DNA of 64,000 nt from RYN-230 sp963711705 (GTDB lineage: Bacteria > Actinomycetota > Actinomycetes > Streptosporangiales > Streptosporangiaceae). Of the stretch, positions 25,150-34,602 are shown in pieces (positions within the stretch are counted from its first letter, which is position 1; each line of letters begins with the position of its first letter). The notes under the pieces were generated by a model. That model searched no databases, had not been told where the DNA came from, and saw only the letters and a list, made by a program, of their open reading frames with translations. Position numbers and translations under genes: made by a program. The stretch is taken from positions 124,001 through 188,000 of the forward strand of contig CAVQFM010000007.1 of assembly GCA_963711705.1 (NCBI GenBank), written 5' to 3'.

Positions 25150-25201
25150 GGGAAAACGAAGCTTTTTGTGCTGCTGAACAAACGGCGCCACCGGTTTTCC
25201 C
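25150..25201. repeat. Nested inverted repeat in the pucR upstream region
   Basis: Outer arms GGGAAAAC (25150-25157) and GTTTTCCC (25194-25201) are perfect. Inner arms TTTGT (25165-25169) and ACAAA (25178-25182) surround an 8-base loop. The AT content is unusual for the window. It ends 20 bases before the -35 of pucR and could be the operator of the PucR protein or a bidirectional structure. Confidence 0.5.
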
Positions 25202-25221
25202 AGCCCACGATTCCCGGGTCA

Positions 25222-25250
25222 TTGCTTATTGGCTGTCTCGCCAGTTACAG
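25222..25250 (+). promoter_or_regulatory. Promoter of pucR-type gene, leaderless
   Basis: TTGCTT (25222-25227), a 17-base spacer and TTACAG (25245-25250) place the transcription start at the ATG (25258). There is no ribosome binding site before this ATG, so a leaderless message is likely. This also chooses 25258 over the longer open frame that begins at 25024. Confidence 0.55.
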
Positions 25251-25257
25251 TCCCCGC

Positions 25258-26535
25258 ATGGCCACCGCTGGCTCGCCGACAACCCCGGCCGGGCCGGTCC
25301 CGGCCAGCCAGGACGAGGCGCGGCGGCTGCGCAAGCTGGTGGCCATGTGCAGCCACCTGTCCGCGCTCGCCTCGCAGACCACCGACCTGGTGCCGATCGT
25401 GGAATTCCTCGCGGACAGCATCGGCGCCGGGGTGGCCGTGGTGGACCGCGGCCTCGAGGTGCTGGCCTGCGCCCGGGTCGCCGAGCCGGCCAGCATCATC
25501 AGCCAGCTACGGGACAGTGCCGGGAACTCCAAACTGCGCACCGTGCTCACCGCGGCCGACCGGCACCGCCGGGCGCTGGCCGTGCCTGGCGCCAAGCACG
25601 GTGAGGAGCCGGTGGTGGTCGCCCCGGTCTCGGTCGGCGAGGACGTGGCCGGCTACATGCTCACCCTGAACAGCCCCGACCTGGGGCTGACCGAGGACAT
25701 GCGGCTGCTGGCCACCGAGCACGCCGCGATGGTGTGCGGCATCGTCCTGGGCCGGGACCTGGTGGTGACCGCGGCGGCGGGCCGGGCCCGGCAGCAGCTC
25801 ATCGAGGGCCTGCTGCTCAGCCGGGACCGGGAGGACCGCGAGGTCGAGCGGTGGGCCCGGCATCTGGGGCTGGACCGGACCCGGGAGTACTACGTGATGA
25901 CGATCGCGATCCCGCCCGCCGGGCCCGCTGGCTCGCCGGTCGAGCTGCTGCTGGCCCGGCACGCTCCGGACGCCATCGTGGCCACCCGGGCCGACGAGGT
26001 GGTGGCCATCGTGCCTGCCCGCGGCAACGGCCGCAGCCCGGCCGAGCAGGGCCGCGCCCTGGCCCAGGCCTGCGCGGCCAGTGACGGGCGGGCTCTGCGG
26101 GCCGGCATCGGCAACCCGTGCGCGACCGCGGCCGAGATCTCCCGGTCCTACACGGAGGCCCGGCGGGCCCTGGCGGCGGGCCAGCGGATGGGCCCGGCCA
26201 GCCCGGTCACCGCATTCGCCGACCTGGGCATCCACCGGCTGCTGCTGCGCGTGCCCGAGGTCGGTGACCTGCGCTCGTTCGCCGACGAGGTGCTCGGCGC
26301 GCTGGCCGGGGAGGAACAGGCCACCGGCATCGACTACCTGGCCACGCTGGCCGTGTACTTCCGGGAGAACGGCAGCCCGCGCCGGGCCGCGCAGCGGCTC
26401 CAGGTCCACCCGAACACGGTGAGCTACCGGATCCGCCGGATCGAGGAACTGACCGGCCTGTCCCTCGACGTGCACCGCGACCGGCTGATGGCCGAGGTGG
26501 CCGTGGAGATCCTGGACGGCCTGGAGCGGCCATGA
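25258..26535 (+). CDS. PucR-family transcriptional regulator
   Basis: A 425-residue regulator. A GAF-like sensory region (about 35-165: LADSIGAGVAVVDRGLEVLACAR) is followed by a GGDEF-like CdaR middle domain and a C-terminal PucR helix-turn-helix (about 360-425: LAVYFRENGSPRRAAQRLQV, HPNTVSYRIRRIEELTGL). The gene overlaps the downstream homocysteine methyltransferase/MTHFR gene by ATGA and faces the methyl-cycle operon. That placement suggests it controls methionine/SAM genes on both sides; the effector is unknown. Confidence 0.88.
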   Translation: MATAGSPTTPAGPVPASQDEARRLRKLVAMCSHLSALASQTTDLVPIVEFLADSIGAGVAVVDRGLEVLACARVAEPASIISQLRDSAGNSKLRTVLTAADRHRRALAVPGAKHGEEPVVVAPVSVGEDVAGYMLTLNSPDLGLTEDMRLLATEHAAMVCGIVLGRDLVVTAAAGRARQQLIEGLLLSRDREDREVERWARHLGLDRTREYYVMTIAIPPAGPAGSPVELLLARHAPDAIVATRADEVVAIVPARGNGRSPAEQGRALAQACAASDGRALRAGIGNPCATAAEISRSYTEARRALAAGQRMGPASPVTAFADLGIHRLLLRVPEVGDLRSFADEVLGALAGEEQATGIDYLATLAVYFRENGSPRRAAQRLQVHPNTVSYRIRRIEELTGLSLDVHRDRLMAEVAVEILDGLERP

Positions 26536-28349
26536 ACATGCGCGCGATGCTGGAGAGCAAGATCCTGGTCTGCGACGGCGCGATGGGCACGATGCTGCAC
26601 GCCGCCGGGAACTCACTGGACCAGGCGCTGCCCGCGCTCAACCTGTCCAACCCGGCCCTGGTCCGGACCATTCACGACAGCTACATCAGCGCCGGGGTCA
26701 ACGTCATCCAGACCAACACGTTCGGCGCGAGCCGGCTCCGGCTGGCCGAGCACGGGTTCGGCGACCGGGTCGAGGACATCAACCGGGCGGGCGCGCGGAT
26801 CGCCCGGCAGGCCGTGCCGCCCGGCAGCGGCGTGCTGGTGGCCGGCTCGGTGGCCCCGGCCGTGACCGTCCAGCAGCGCCGCCGGGTCGCCCCGCAGCAG
26901 CGGATCGACGCCCTGCGCGAGCAGATCGAGGCGCTGGCCGGGGCCGGGATCGACCTGATCCTGCTGGAGACATTCGGCTACCTGGACGAGTTCATCGAGG
27001 CCATCCAGGTGGCCACCGCCACCGCCGGCATCCCGGTGATCGCCCAGGCCACGTTCGGCACGGACGCGCTGACCCTCAGCGGGCACACGCCGCGCGAGGT
27101 GGCCGCGGCCGTGGCCGGCCTGCCGGTCGCGGCGCTCGGCACCAACTGCACGCTCGGGCCGCAGCGCTCCCTGGCCGTGGTGCAGGAACTCCGCGAGCAC
27201 ACCGGCCTGCCGCTGACCGTCCAGCCCAACGCTGGCCTGCCGCGCCGGGTGGCGCCGGCCCGGTTCGAGTACGACATCGACTCCGAGTACTTCGCGCGCT
27301 ACGTCCGCCAGCTGCTCGAAGCCGGCGCGCGCATGGTCGGTGGCTGCTGCGGGACCACCCCGGCCCAGCTGGCCGCGGCCGTGCAGGTAGCCAGCGACTA
27401 CCGGCAGCAGCACCGGCCGCGCCCGGCCCACACCGCCGGGCAGGCGCCGGCCGCCGCCCCGCCGGCCGCGCGGCCGCAGCCCGCCACCATGCTCGTGCAG
27501 CCGGGCCGGCCACTGGTGGTGGCCGAGCTGTCGCCGCCGCCCACCGGCGACATCGGCCAGGTCCTGGACGTGGCCCAGCAGCTCAGCGAGGCCGGCGTGG
27601 ACCTGATCTCGGCCACCGCAGCCCGGACCAGCCGGGCCCAGGTGAGCGTGCTGGACCTGGCCCTGCACCTGCATCAGCAGGTCGGCATCCAGACCATGGC
27701 CAGCGTCACCACCTGGGACCGGACCATCATGGCGCTGCAGGCCGACCTGCTCGGCGCGCACGCGCTCGGCCTGCGCCGGATCATCTGCGAGACCGGCACT
27801 CCCCCGCTGCTGGGCGACTACCCGCACGTGGACGGCATCTGGGACGTCGACTCGATCGGCCTGATCGAGCTGCTGGCCAGCCTGAACCGGGGGGCCGACC
27901 ACAGCGGGCTGCAGCTGGCGGCCAAGACCGACTTCGAGATCGGCGCGCGGATCAACCCGGGCAGCCGGGACCCGGACCGGGCGGCCGGCCGGGCGCTCAG
28001 CAAGATCGCGGCGGGCGCGCATTTCCTGCTCACCCATCCGGTCTACGAACTGGCCGGCCTGGAGCGGCTGCTGGACCGGATCGGCGGCCAGGTCCCGGTG
28101 CTGGCCGCGGTCCGCCCGCTGACCAGCTTCGAGGAAGCCGAGTACCTGGCGCACGAGGTGCCGGACGTGACGATCCCGCCAGACACCCTGACCGCGCTGC
28201 AGCGGGCAGGTGCGGACGCGCCCCGGGCCGGCCTCGACCTGGCCGCCGCGCTGGCCACCCGGATCAAGGACCTGGCCAGCGGCCTCGTCATCACGCCCAG
28301 CGCCGACCCGGTGGCCAGCACCACCATGCTCATGGCCTGCTGGCGCTAG
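26532..28349 (+). CDS. Bifunctional homocysteine S-methyltransferase / methylenetetrahydrofolate reductase
   Basis: A 605-residue fusion like Bacillus YitJ. Residues 1-295 are a homocysteine methyltransferase with zinc ligands C206 (GTNCTLGP) and C272/C273 (VGGCCGTTP), starting ILVCDGAMGTML. A Pro/Ala linker (about 295-325) leads to a MetF-like TIM barrel (325-605: VVAELSPPPTGD, TTWDRTIMALQADLLGAHALG, AKTDFEIGARIN). The reductase half makes 5-methyltetrahydrofolate and the other half methylates homocysteine, so methionine can be made by this protein as well as by the divergent core MetE. Start overlaps the pucR stop. Confidence 0.92.
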   Translation: MNMRAMLESKILVCDGAMGTMLHAAGNSLDQALPALNLSNPALVRTIHDSYISAGVNVIQTNTFGASRLRLAEHGFGDRVEDINRAGARIARQAVPPGSGVLVAGSVAPAVTVQQRRRVAPQQRIDALREQIEALAGAGIDLILLETFGYLDEFIEAIQVATATAGIPVIAQATFGTDALTLSGHTPREVAAAVAGLPVAALGTNCTLGPQRSLAVVQELREHTGLPLTVQPNAGLPRRVAPARFEYDIDSEYFARYVRQLLEAGARMVGGCCGTTPAQLAAAVQVASDYRQQHRPRPAHTAGQAPAAAPPAARPQPATMLVQPGRPLVVAELSPPPTGDIGQVLDVAQQLSEAGVDLISATAARTSRAQVSVLDLALHLHQQVGIQTMASVTTWDRTIMALQADLLGAHALGLRRIICETGTPPLLGDYPHVDGIWDVDSIGLIELLASLNRGADHSGLQLAAKTDFEIGARINPGSRDPDRAAGRALSKIAAGAHFLLTHPVYELAGLERLLDRIGGQVPVLAAVRPLTSFEEAEYLAHEVPDVTIPPDTLTALQRAGADAPRAGLDLAAALATRIKDLASGLVITPSADPVASTTMLMACWR

Positions 28350-28483
28350 CCGGCATCTCGCCGCAGCCCCACGGAGTTCCATGACATTGGCTCATGGATG
28401 CTTTGCATAACTCTCATTGGACGCATGATTCATGGCCGGGCACACTGAACGCGGACCCAATCAACCTCAAGGACAGGACACAC

Positions 28484-28705
28484 ATGCCGAGCATCACCCG
28501 CACCGCCAGCCCGCGGTGGGCCGCGATCCGGGACGAGGTCCGCCATGCCCGCGCGACCCGCGCCGAGCGCAAGTCCCTGGAACGCGACCTGGCCAGCTAC
28601 ACCAGCGAAGCCGACCTGAACGACCTGGACGCGATCCTCGACCGGCACTCCGAGGAGGAGACCCGCGACATCCGCCGGATCCTGGCCAGCCGCCGCCTCG
28701 GCTGA
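28484..28705 (+). CDS. Small conserved hypothetical protein (charged, helical)
   Basis: A 73-residue, highly charged protein (RHARATRAERKSLERDLASY, then DLDAILDRHSEEETRDIRRI) predicted to be mostly helical, perhaps a small coiled-coil. AAGGACAGG precedes the ATG. No function is recognised. It stands alone between the homocysteine methyltransferase gene and a convergent ABC exporter. Confidence 0.65.
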   Translation: MPSITRTASPRWAAIRDEVRHARATRAERKSLERDLASYTSEADLNDLDAILDRHSEEETRDIRRILASRRLG

Positions 28706-28721
28706 GGCTACCCCGGCTGAG

Positions 28722-29543
28722 CTACGCCGCCCGCTTGTAGGCCCGCACCGCCAGCGGCACGAACACGATGAAGATCCCGGCCAGCCAGGCCAGGCTCTTC
28801 CACAGGTTGTCCGCGATCGGGCCGCCCAGGGCCATCGCCCGCATCGTGTCGACCACGTAGGTGACCGGCTGGTTGTTGGCGAAGGCCTGCAGCCAGCCCG
28901 GCATCGTCGAGATCGGCACGAACGCCGAGCTGATGAACGTGAGCGGGAACAGCCAGATCAGGCCGAACGCCTGCACCGACTCCTCATCGCCGATGGCCAG
29001 CCCGGTGAACGCCGCGATCACGCAGATCGAGATGCCGAACACGGTGGCCAGTGCGACCATGGCCACGGCCAGCCCGAAACCGTTCTGGAACCGGAACCCA
29101 ACGATGTAGCCCACCCCGACGATGATCAGGATGGTGACCAGCATCCGCAGCGTGTCCGCGACCAGCCGTCCGGCCAGCACCGCGGACCGGGCCATCGGCA
29201 TCGACCGCAGCCGGTCGATCACGCCCTTCTGGAGTTCCTGGGCCAGCGCGATAGCGGTGCCGAAGCTGGCGAACGCCGCCGTCTGGGCGATGATCCCCGG
29301 CAGCAGGAAATTGACGTAGGTGGTCCCCTTGATCGGGATCGCGCCGCCGAACACGTACGCGAACAGCAGGACGAAGATCACCGGCTGGATCACGGTGAAC
29401 ACGATGTAGGCGGGCACCCGCATCCAGACCAGCAGGCCGCGCCGGGCAATGGTGAGTGTGTCGCTGACCGCCCAGCGGGCCTGGGTGAGCAGACTGGGCT
29501 CGCCCGTGCTGAACCCGGGGGCGGTTACCTGGGCGGTGGTCAT
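28722..29543 (-). CDS. ABC-2 type exporter permease (DrrB-like)
   Basis: A 273-residue membrane protein with six hydrophobic segments and an N-terminal cytoplasmic stretch. VNFLLPGIIAQTAAFASFGT and QELQKGVIDRLRSMPMARSA are typical of daunorubicin-resistance-type ABC-2 permeases. It exports hydrophobic compounds together with the ATPase encoded upstream; the two genes overlap by ATGA. Confidence 0.9.
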   Translation of the reverse strand: MTTAQVTAPGFSTGEPSLLTQARWAVSDTLTIARRGLLVWMRVPAYIVFTVIQPVIFVLLFAYVFGGAIPIKGTTYVNFLLPGIIAQTAAFASFGTAIALAQELQKGVIDRLRSMPMARSAVLAGRLVADTLRMLVTILIIVGVGYIVGFRFQNGFGLAVAMVALATVFGISICVIAAFTGLAIGDEESVQAFGLIWLFPLTFISSAFVPISTMPGWLQAFANNQPVTYVVDTMRAMALGGPIADNLWKSLAWLAGIFIVFVPLAVRAYKRAA

Positions 29544-30574
29544 GACGACACCTTCGCATCCTGCTTGTCCTGTTTGCCCTGGCGGCGGCCCCGCTTGGGC
29601 TTGCCGGACTCCTCGTCTTCGGCCGCGTGCCCGGTCAGCGCGAGGAACACGTCGTCCAGCGACGGCCGGCGCAGCGCCAGTCCCTGGGTCGCCACGCCCG
29701 CGGCGTCCAGGCTGCGCACGGCCTCGATGAGCGCATCGGACCCGCGGCCGCCGACGCCGATGCTGACAATCCCGGTGTCCTCGTCCAGGTGCGGCTCGCC
29801 CTCACCGACCTTGGTGGTCGCGGTGACCGCGTCGGGGATCCGGCTCCGGTCCGGCACCGAGAACTCCAGCACGTCCCCGCCGACCCGGCTCTTCAGCTCT
29901 TCGGACGTGCCGGCCGCGATGACCTGGCCGTGGTCGATGACCACGATCTCGTCGGCCAGTTCGTCAGCCTCGTCCAGGTACTGGGTGGTGAGCAGCAGCG
30001 TGGTGCCGGTGGCCACCAGCGACCGGATGATGTCCCACATGCCCAGCCGGGATCGCGGGTCCAGGCCGGTCGTCGGCTCGTCCAGGAACAGCACCTGGGG
30101 CCGGCCGACCAGGCTGGCGGCCAGGTCCAGGCGGCGCTGCATGCCGCCGGAGTAGGTCTTCGCGGCCCGGTCGGCCGCGTCGGCCAGGTCGAACTGGTCC
30201 AGCAGCTCCACCGCCCGGATCTTGGTGTCCGGCTTGCGCAGGTGGTACAGCCGGCCGATCATCTCCAGGTTCTCCCGGCCGGTGAGCTCTTCCTGGATCG
30301 CCGCGGACTGGCCGGACAGGCCGATCGACCGGCGCACCGCGGCGGCCTCCCGCACCACGTCGTGCCCCTCGACCACGGCCCGCCCGCCATCGGGCTGCAG
30401 CAGCGTGGTCAGGATGCGCACCGCCGTTGTCTTGCCCGCGCCGTTCGGTCCCAGCACCCCGAGCACCGTGCCCCTCGGCACCGACAAGTCGATCCCGCGC
30501 AGCGCATGCACGTCCCCGAACGACTTGGTCAGGCCCTCAACCAGGATGGCCGGCCCTGAGCCGTTGTCTGTCAC
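29540..30574 (-). CDS. ABC exporter ATP-binding protein (DrrA-like)
   Basis: A 344-residue ATPase. Walker A GPNGAGKTTAVRIL, signature YSGGMQRRLDLA, Walker B VLFLDEPTTGLDPRSR and the switch region LLLTTQYLDEADELAD are intact. A DrrA-type C-terminal domain follows, ending in a lysine-rich tail. GTG start with AGGAGGA ribosome binding site. A promoter with an overlapping palindrome about 110 bases upstream suggests drug-responsive repression by a regulator not seen in the window. Confidence 0.92.
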   Translation of the reverse strand: MTDNGSGPAILVEGLTKSFGDVHALRGIDLSVPRGTVLGVLGPNGAGKTTAVRILTTLLQPDGGRAVVEGHDVVREAAAVRRSIGLSGQSAAIQEELTGRENLEMIGRLYHLRKPDTKIRAVELLDQFDLADAADRAAKTYSGGMQRRLDLAASLVGRPQVLFLDEPTTGLDPRSRLGMWDIIRSLVATGTTLLLTTQYLDEADELADEIVVIDHGQVIAAGTSEELKSRVGGDVLEFSVPDRSRIPDAVTATTKVGEGEPHLDEDTGIVSIGVGGRGSDALIEAVRSLDAAGVATQGLALRRPSLDDVFLALTGHAAEDEESGKPKRGRRQGKQDKQDAKVSS

Positions 30575-30899
30575 TGCTTCCTCCTGATCGCCCTTGACAC
30601 CGGCACCGAACCTACCGGCCGCGCCGCCGCGACCGCGAATTCAATTCCGCGCGCCCGCCGGGCCGTCCGCCAGGTACCGCCATACACGATGTATCGCGTC
30701 GGGCTGAACTGTCAAGTTATATCGCGAAGCGTGGGCCGCGCACGGCCCCGCGTCCGCACAGGTATGACGGGACAGCCGCCCCGAACTCATCGCCATGCCT
30801 GCTGTGCAGGTTAACCAGGACTGCCGACAATTAGCCTTAACGGCCGGCGCCGGGCCACTGCCCAGCCGTCAGGTGCCCCGGGCCCGGTGGCCGCTGCCA
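30575..30899. other. Intergenic region upstream of the exporter operon
   Basis: No gene is supported over 325 bases. It holds the drrA-type promoter and palindromic operator near 30682-30715. The remainder, up to the convergent end of the glycosyltransferase gene at 30900, shows no clear structure. Confidence 0.6.
30682..30715 (-). promoter_or_regulatory. Exporter promoter with overlapping palindromic operator
   Basis: On the minus strand TTGACA (30715-30710) is followed after 16 bases by TACATC (30693-30688). The perfect palindrome ATACA-CGA-TGTAT (30682-30694) covers the -10. PadR- and TetR-type repressors of drug exporters bind sites of this kind. The regulator is not adjacent. Confidence 0.45.
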
Positions 30900-32563
30900 T
30901 CAGCGGCGCACCCACAGCGTGACCCAGATGTTGCGGTAGTGGTGCCGGGCGGCCAGCGAGAACCGGCTGCGCAGCACGGCCGCCTGCTCCTCGACCGGGC
31001 CCACGCCCAGCTGCCGCTCCGGGGTCCAGCCCACCACCCAGATCCGCTGGTAGCCGAGCATCAGCGGCCGGATGGCGGACACCGGCTTGTTGACGCCGCG
31101 GAAGTTGCCCGCCTGCGTGGGCGAGACGGCCATCGCGAAGTCGGTGACCTTACCGAAGTCCTCCGGGTAGCCGAGCCGGGCCTTGCGGAAGAAGTCGTTG
31201 AAGAACAGCACCCCGTCGCCGGGGCGGGCGTGCGCGGCCAGGTAGCGGGACGGCCCGCCGAAGTCGTACAGCCGGCTGTCCGGGGTCCGCACCCGCTGCT
31301 GCGCGCCCAGCTGCAGGACCAGCGCAGCAACGCAGAGCACGGCGCCGGGCACCCAGACCAGCCACCGCTGGCCAGCCGCCCCGGCCAGCCACCGGCCGAT
31401 CCGGTAGGCGCCCGCGCCCGCCAGCAGCGCCGCGCCCGCCTCGCCGTACAGCACGTACCGGTCGGTGTACAGCGGCCGGGCCACCAGCGACTCCAGGATC
31501 AGCAGCGCCGCGGGCAGCACGAGCAGCGGGGCCGCCACGGACTGGAGCGTCACCCCGCGCTGCCGCCACCACGGGACAGCCGCCGCGGCGCCAGCCTCCC
31601 CGGCACCCGCCGCCTGCCCGGATTCCTGGGCCGGCGGCGCCGCCGGCCCAGCGGCGGGAGCAGCGCCGCGACCACGCAGATCAGGATCAGCGCGGCGACC
31701 ACGGTGCTCGCGCCGAAGTAGTCGTGCCCGAGCGCCTTCAGGTCGCCGAACGTCGGCCGGGGAATCCAGGCGACCGCGCCGTCTTGCCGGTCGCTGAGCG
31801 CCAGCAGCGGCCCGACCAGCACCACGGCCACGGCGGAGGTGACCGCCCAGTGGATGAACGTCCGGCGGCCGTACCGGGCCAGCAGCACGGTGACCACGTG
31901 CGCCACCAGCACCAGCAGCGCCATCTCGTTCAGGTACGCGGCCAGGGTGATCAGGAAGCCGTAGAGCACCCAGCGGCGGGGCCGGCCGCCGGCCTGCTCG
32001 CCGTTCAGCGCGTGCAGCAGGGCCAGCGTCGCGGCCAGCACGCACGTGTACACCAGCGCGTAGGACCGCGCGGTCTGCGCGTAGTAGCTGATCGTCGGGG
32101 TCAGCGCCATGACCAGGCCGGCGAACAGCGCCGCCCAGCCGGACCCGGTCAGCCGCCGGGCCAGGATCACGATCGCCGTCGCGGCCGCGGTCATGCTGAT
32201 GACCGAGGGGATGCGGAGCACGGCCGGGCTGCTGCCCACCACCACCCAGCCGTGCATCAGCAGGTAGTACAGCCCGTGCACCGCGTCCACGTGCCGCAGC
32301 AGGTGGGCCAGGTCACGCAGGCTGAGCAGCGCGGCCCACCGGGTGGCCACCTCGTCGTTGCCCATGGACCCGGAGCGGGCCAGCCCCCACCCGCCGAGCA
32401 CCGCCATCACCGCGGCGGCGATGACCGGGGGCGCGTACCTGCCCCAGACCGGGCCGGCCCCGGCCGCCGGGCCACTGGCCGCCGCGCCGCTGGCGGGCTG
32501 GCCGGCGGCCGGGTCAGCGGCCGGTGCAGGCTTGCCGCGCTGCCCGGCGGGCACCGATGTCAT
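30900..32563 (-). pseudogene. GT39-like membrane glycosyltransferase, frameshifted
   Basis: Two overlapping open frames encode halves of one polytopic glycosyltransferase. The N-terminal half (32563 to about 31650) has a Pro/Ala-rich start, then MGNDEVATRWAALLS and an HVDAVHGLYYLLMHGWV segment typical of the catalytic periplasmic loop, and several membrane helices. After VVAALLPPL the similarity continues in another frame (about 31640 to 30900: LVARPLYTDRYVLYGEAGAA, then a soluble tail). The total length is 1664 bases, not a multiple of three, so one base is missing or two extra near 31620-31660 in a GC run. The start overlaps the glfT2 stop by ATGA. Lipid-linked sugar transfer at the cell envelope is the likely role. 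Confidence 0.75.
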
Positions 32564-34602
32564 TGCCCGGCAGGTGGCTCGTTCACGGACGCCTCGAACG
32601 TCTCCCGCCACCGCTCCGGCGAGTTGAAATCGGCCGCCGCGGCCCGGTACTCCTGGGCCAGCCGGGCCCAGTTCCGGCGCAGCCGCCGGTGCGCGGCCAG
32701 GCTGCGCCAGCCGAGTGACCGGAACAGCTTTGGATCCCGCCGGTACCAGGCCGCGGAGGTGCCTTCCGCCGCGGACACCAGCGCGCTGTCCAGCTTGGCC
32801 AGCACCCACCAGCCCGCGTCCTGGTAGGGCAGCGCCATCTGCGGGCGCTTCCTGGCGCGTTCCGGCGCCGGCCGGAACTGCCGCATGGTGCCCCGCGCGG
32901 CCTTGGTCATCAGGTTGAGCTTATTGGTGGGCGTGGTGGAGTGCTTCAGCTCGTCCGGGGGCTTGCGCCGCGGCGGCGGGAAGCTGTCCAGGTCGTCCGC
33001 GGCCTGGGCGTCGGTGTACGGCGCCCGCACGTCGCGCAGCTGCGCGAGCTTGGTCCCGATCTCCCGGTGCAGGTGCCCGGGACCGGTGAGCACGTCCTCG
33101 ACCGCCAGCAGCCGCAGCGCGACGGTCGAGTACTGCATGGACAGCAGGCTCTGCAGCTGCCGCTCCAGGCTCTCGGAAACCAGCGCGCCACCCTTGGCGG
33201 CGGGCGAGTGCAGCAGCGCGGACACCAGCCGGTTGCGCAGGTGGTAGTAGGCCTGCCAGTTCCTGGCGTCGTCCTTCTCATCCCACGGCACCTGCCAGGA
33301 CGCCACACCGGGCAGCGACACCGTCGGGAAGCCGCGATCACGGGCCCGGACGCCGTACTCAGCGTCGTCCCACTTGATGAAGGCAGGCAGCGACAGCCCG
33401 ATCTCACGGATCACCGTGGTCGGGATCAGGCACATCCACCAGCCGTTGTAGTCGGCATCGGCGCGGCGGTGCAGCCACGGGGTGTTCCGCAGGTTCCGCC
33501 GCCCGAAGTCGTGCCGGGCCTTGGTGTTCGGCGCCGGGCCCCACCACCATGTGTGCGGTTCGACCGCTTCGGCGTACGCGTGCAGCAGCGTCCGGTCGTA
33601 CATGCTGAACATGTGGCCCCCCACGATGGTGGGACGGCGGGCCAGATCAGCGAACGTGGCCGCCCGCAGGATGCCCTCGGGGTCGAGCTTGACGTCGTCG
33701 TCCATGAGCAGGACGTAGTCGGCGCGCCCGGCCCGCACCGTCTCGTCCATCGCCCGGGCAAATCCGCCGGATCCGCCGATGTTCCCCTGCTCGACGACCT
33801 CGAGCAGATCACCCAGCTCCTTCGCGGCGTCATCGAAGCCCGGGCGCTGCGTCACCTTGTCCGTGCCCTGGTCGATGACGTACACCCGGTCCAGCACGTC
33901 CAGGGCCTCGCTGGCCTCGCCCAGCCGGTGCAGCTGCTCGATCATGAAATCGGGCTGGTTGAACGTGGTGATCCCGAGGCTGACCCGGCCCGGCGGCGCG
34001 CTCGGCGCGGGCCCGAGCCAGTCGGCCTCGATCAGCGTGGTCCCGCCCGGCCCGGCGATGATGTCGAACCAGTACCAGCCACCGTCGATGAACGGGTCCA
34101 GCGGCAGCGTGCGCTGCACGACTTCGGGCTGATCCGACTGCACGCTGATGGTCTCTACCGGATGGCTGAAGCCGCGCGCCGTGGAACGGTACAGCACGAC
34201 CTTCGACTCCCCGGCCAGCCGGATGCGGAGCGTCACCGATTCCACGGTCGTCCACCGGCGCCAGTAGCTGGCCGGGAAGGCGTTGAAGTAGGTGGCGAAC
34301 GACACCCGGCGGCCCTCCGCGATCAGCGCGCTGCGCCGTGGCCCCGCGTCATCGACCAGATAGCCGGGCACGTCACTGCCGAACCGGATGCTCGACTGGG
34401 TCTCGGCGACCGGGGCGGTGGCGACCGGGACGTTGACCGTCCCGGCCTTGGCGCCGGTCAGCGCCTCGTTGGCCAGCTCGGCTGCGAGCTCGGCCGCGCC
34501 CCGGTCCGGGTTGGTCTCGACGTAGAGCGGAACGACGTCCAGCTCGTCGTCGGGGAACACGACGCGCTGCAGGACGCGCAGCTCGCGGGCGCCGGCCGTC
34601 AT
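32560..34602 (-). CDS. glfT2: Galactofuranosyltransferase GlfT2-like
   Basis: A 680-residue GT2-family enzyme organised like mycobacterial GlfT2: an N-terminal beta-sandwich (about 1-210), a GT-A catalytic domain (about 215-430) and a helical C-terminus. Catalytic marks are VSLGITTFNQPDF, QGNIGGSGGFARAMDET, the DDD metal motif in LLMDDDVKLDP, and FIKWDDAEYGVR with the catalytic-base region. It polymerises galactofuranose onto the lipid-linked galactan primer using UDP-Galf from the Glf mutase encoded directly upstream; the genes overlap by four bases. Confidence 0.9.
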   Translation of the reverse strand: MTAGARELRVLQRVVFPDDELDVVPLYVETNPDRGAAELAAELANEALTGAKAGTVNVPVATAPVAETQSSIRFGSDVPGYLVDDAGPRRSALIAEGRRVSFATYFNAFPASYWRRWTTVESVTLRIRLAGESKVVLYRSTARGFSHPVETISVQSDQPEVVQRTLPLDPFIDGGWYWFDIIAGPGGTTLIEADWLGPAPSAPPGRVSLGITTFNQPDFMIEQLHRLGEASEALDVLDRVYVIDQGTDKVTQRPGFDDAAKELGDLLEVVEQGNIGGSGGFARAMDETVRAGRADYVLLMDDDVKLDPEGILRAATFADLARRPTIVGGHMFSMYDRTLLHAYAEAVEPHTWWWGPAPNTKARHDFGRRNLRNTPWLHRRADADYNGWWMCLIPTTVIREIGLSLPAFIKWDDAEYGVRARDRGFPTVSLPGVASWQVPWDEKDDARNWQAYYHLRNRLVSALLHSPAAKGGALVSESLERQLQSLLSMQYSTVALRLLAVEDVLTGPGHLHREIGTKLAQLRDVRAPYTDAQAADDLDSFPPPRRKPPDELKHSTTPTNKLNLMTKAARGTMRQFRPAPERARKRPQMALPYQDAGWWVLAKLDSALVSAAEGTSAAWYRRDPKLFRSLGWRSLAAHRRLRRNWARLAQEYRAAAADFNSPERWRETFEASVNEPPAGQ

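Larger units (their letters stand above)
24802..25257. other. 456-base divergent control region of the methyl-cycle locus
   Basis: No gene is supported here. The region separates the minus-strand methyltransferase/metE/metK/adoK operon from plus-strand pucR. It contains the pucR promoter (25222-25250), a nested inverted repeat (25150-25201), and on the minus-operon leader side a 7-base inverted repeat GACAGCC/GGCTGTC (24940-24946 / 24981-24987). I could not match the leader to SAM-I, SAM-IV, SAH or cobalamin riboswitch consensus sequences. Confidence 0.6.
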
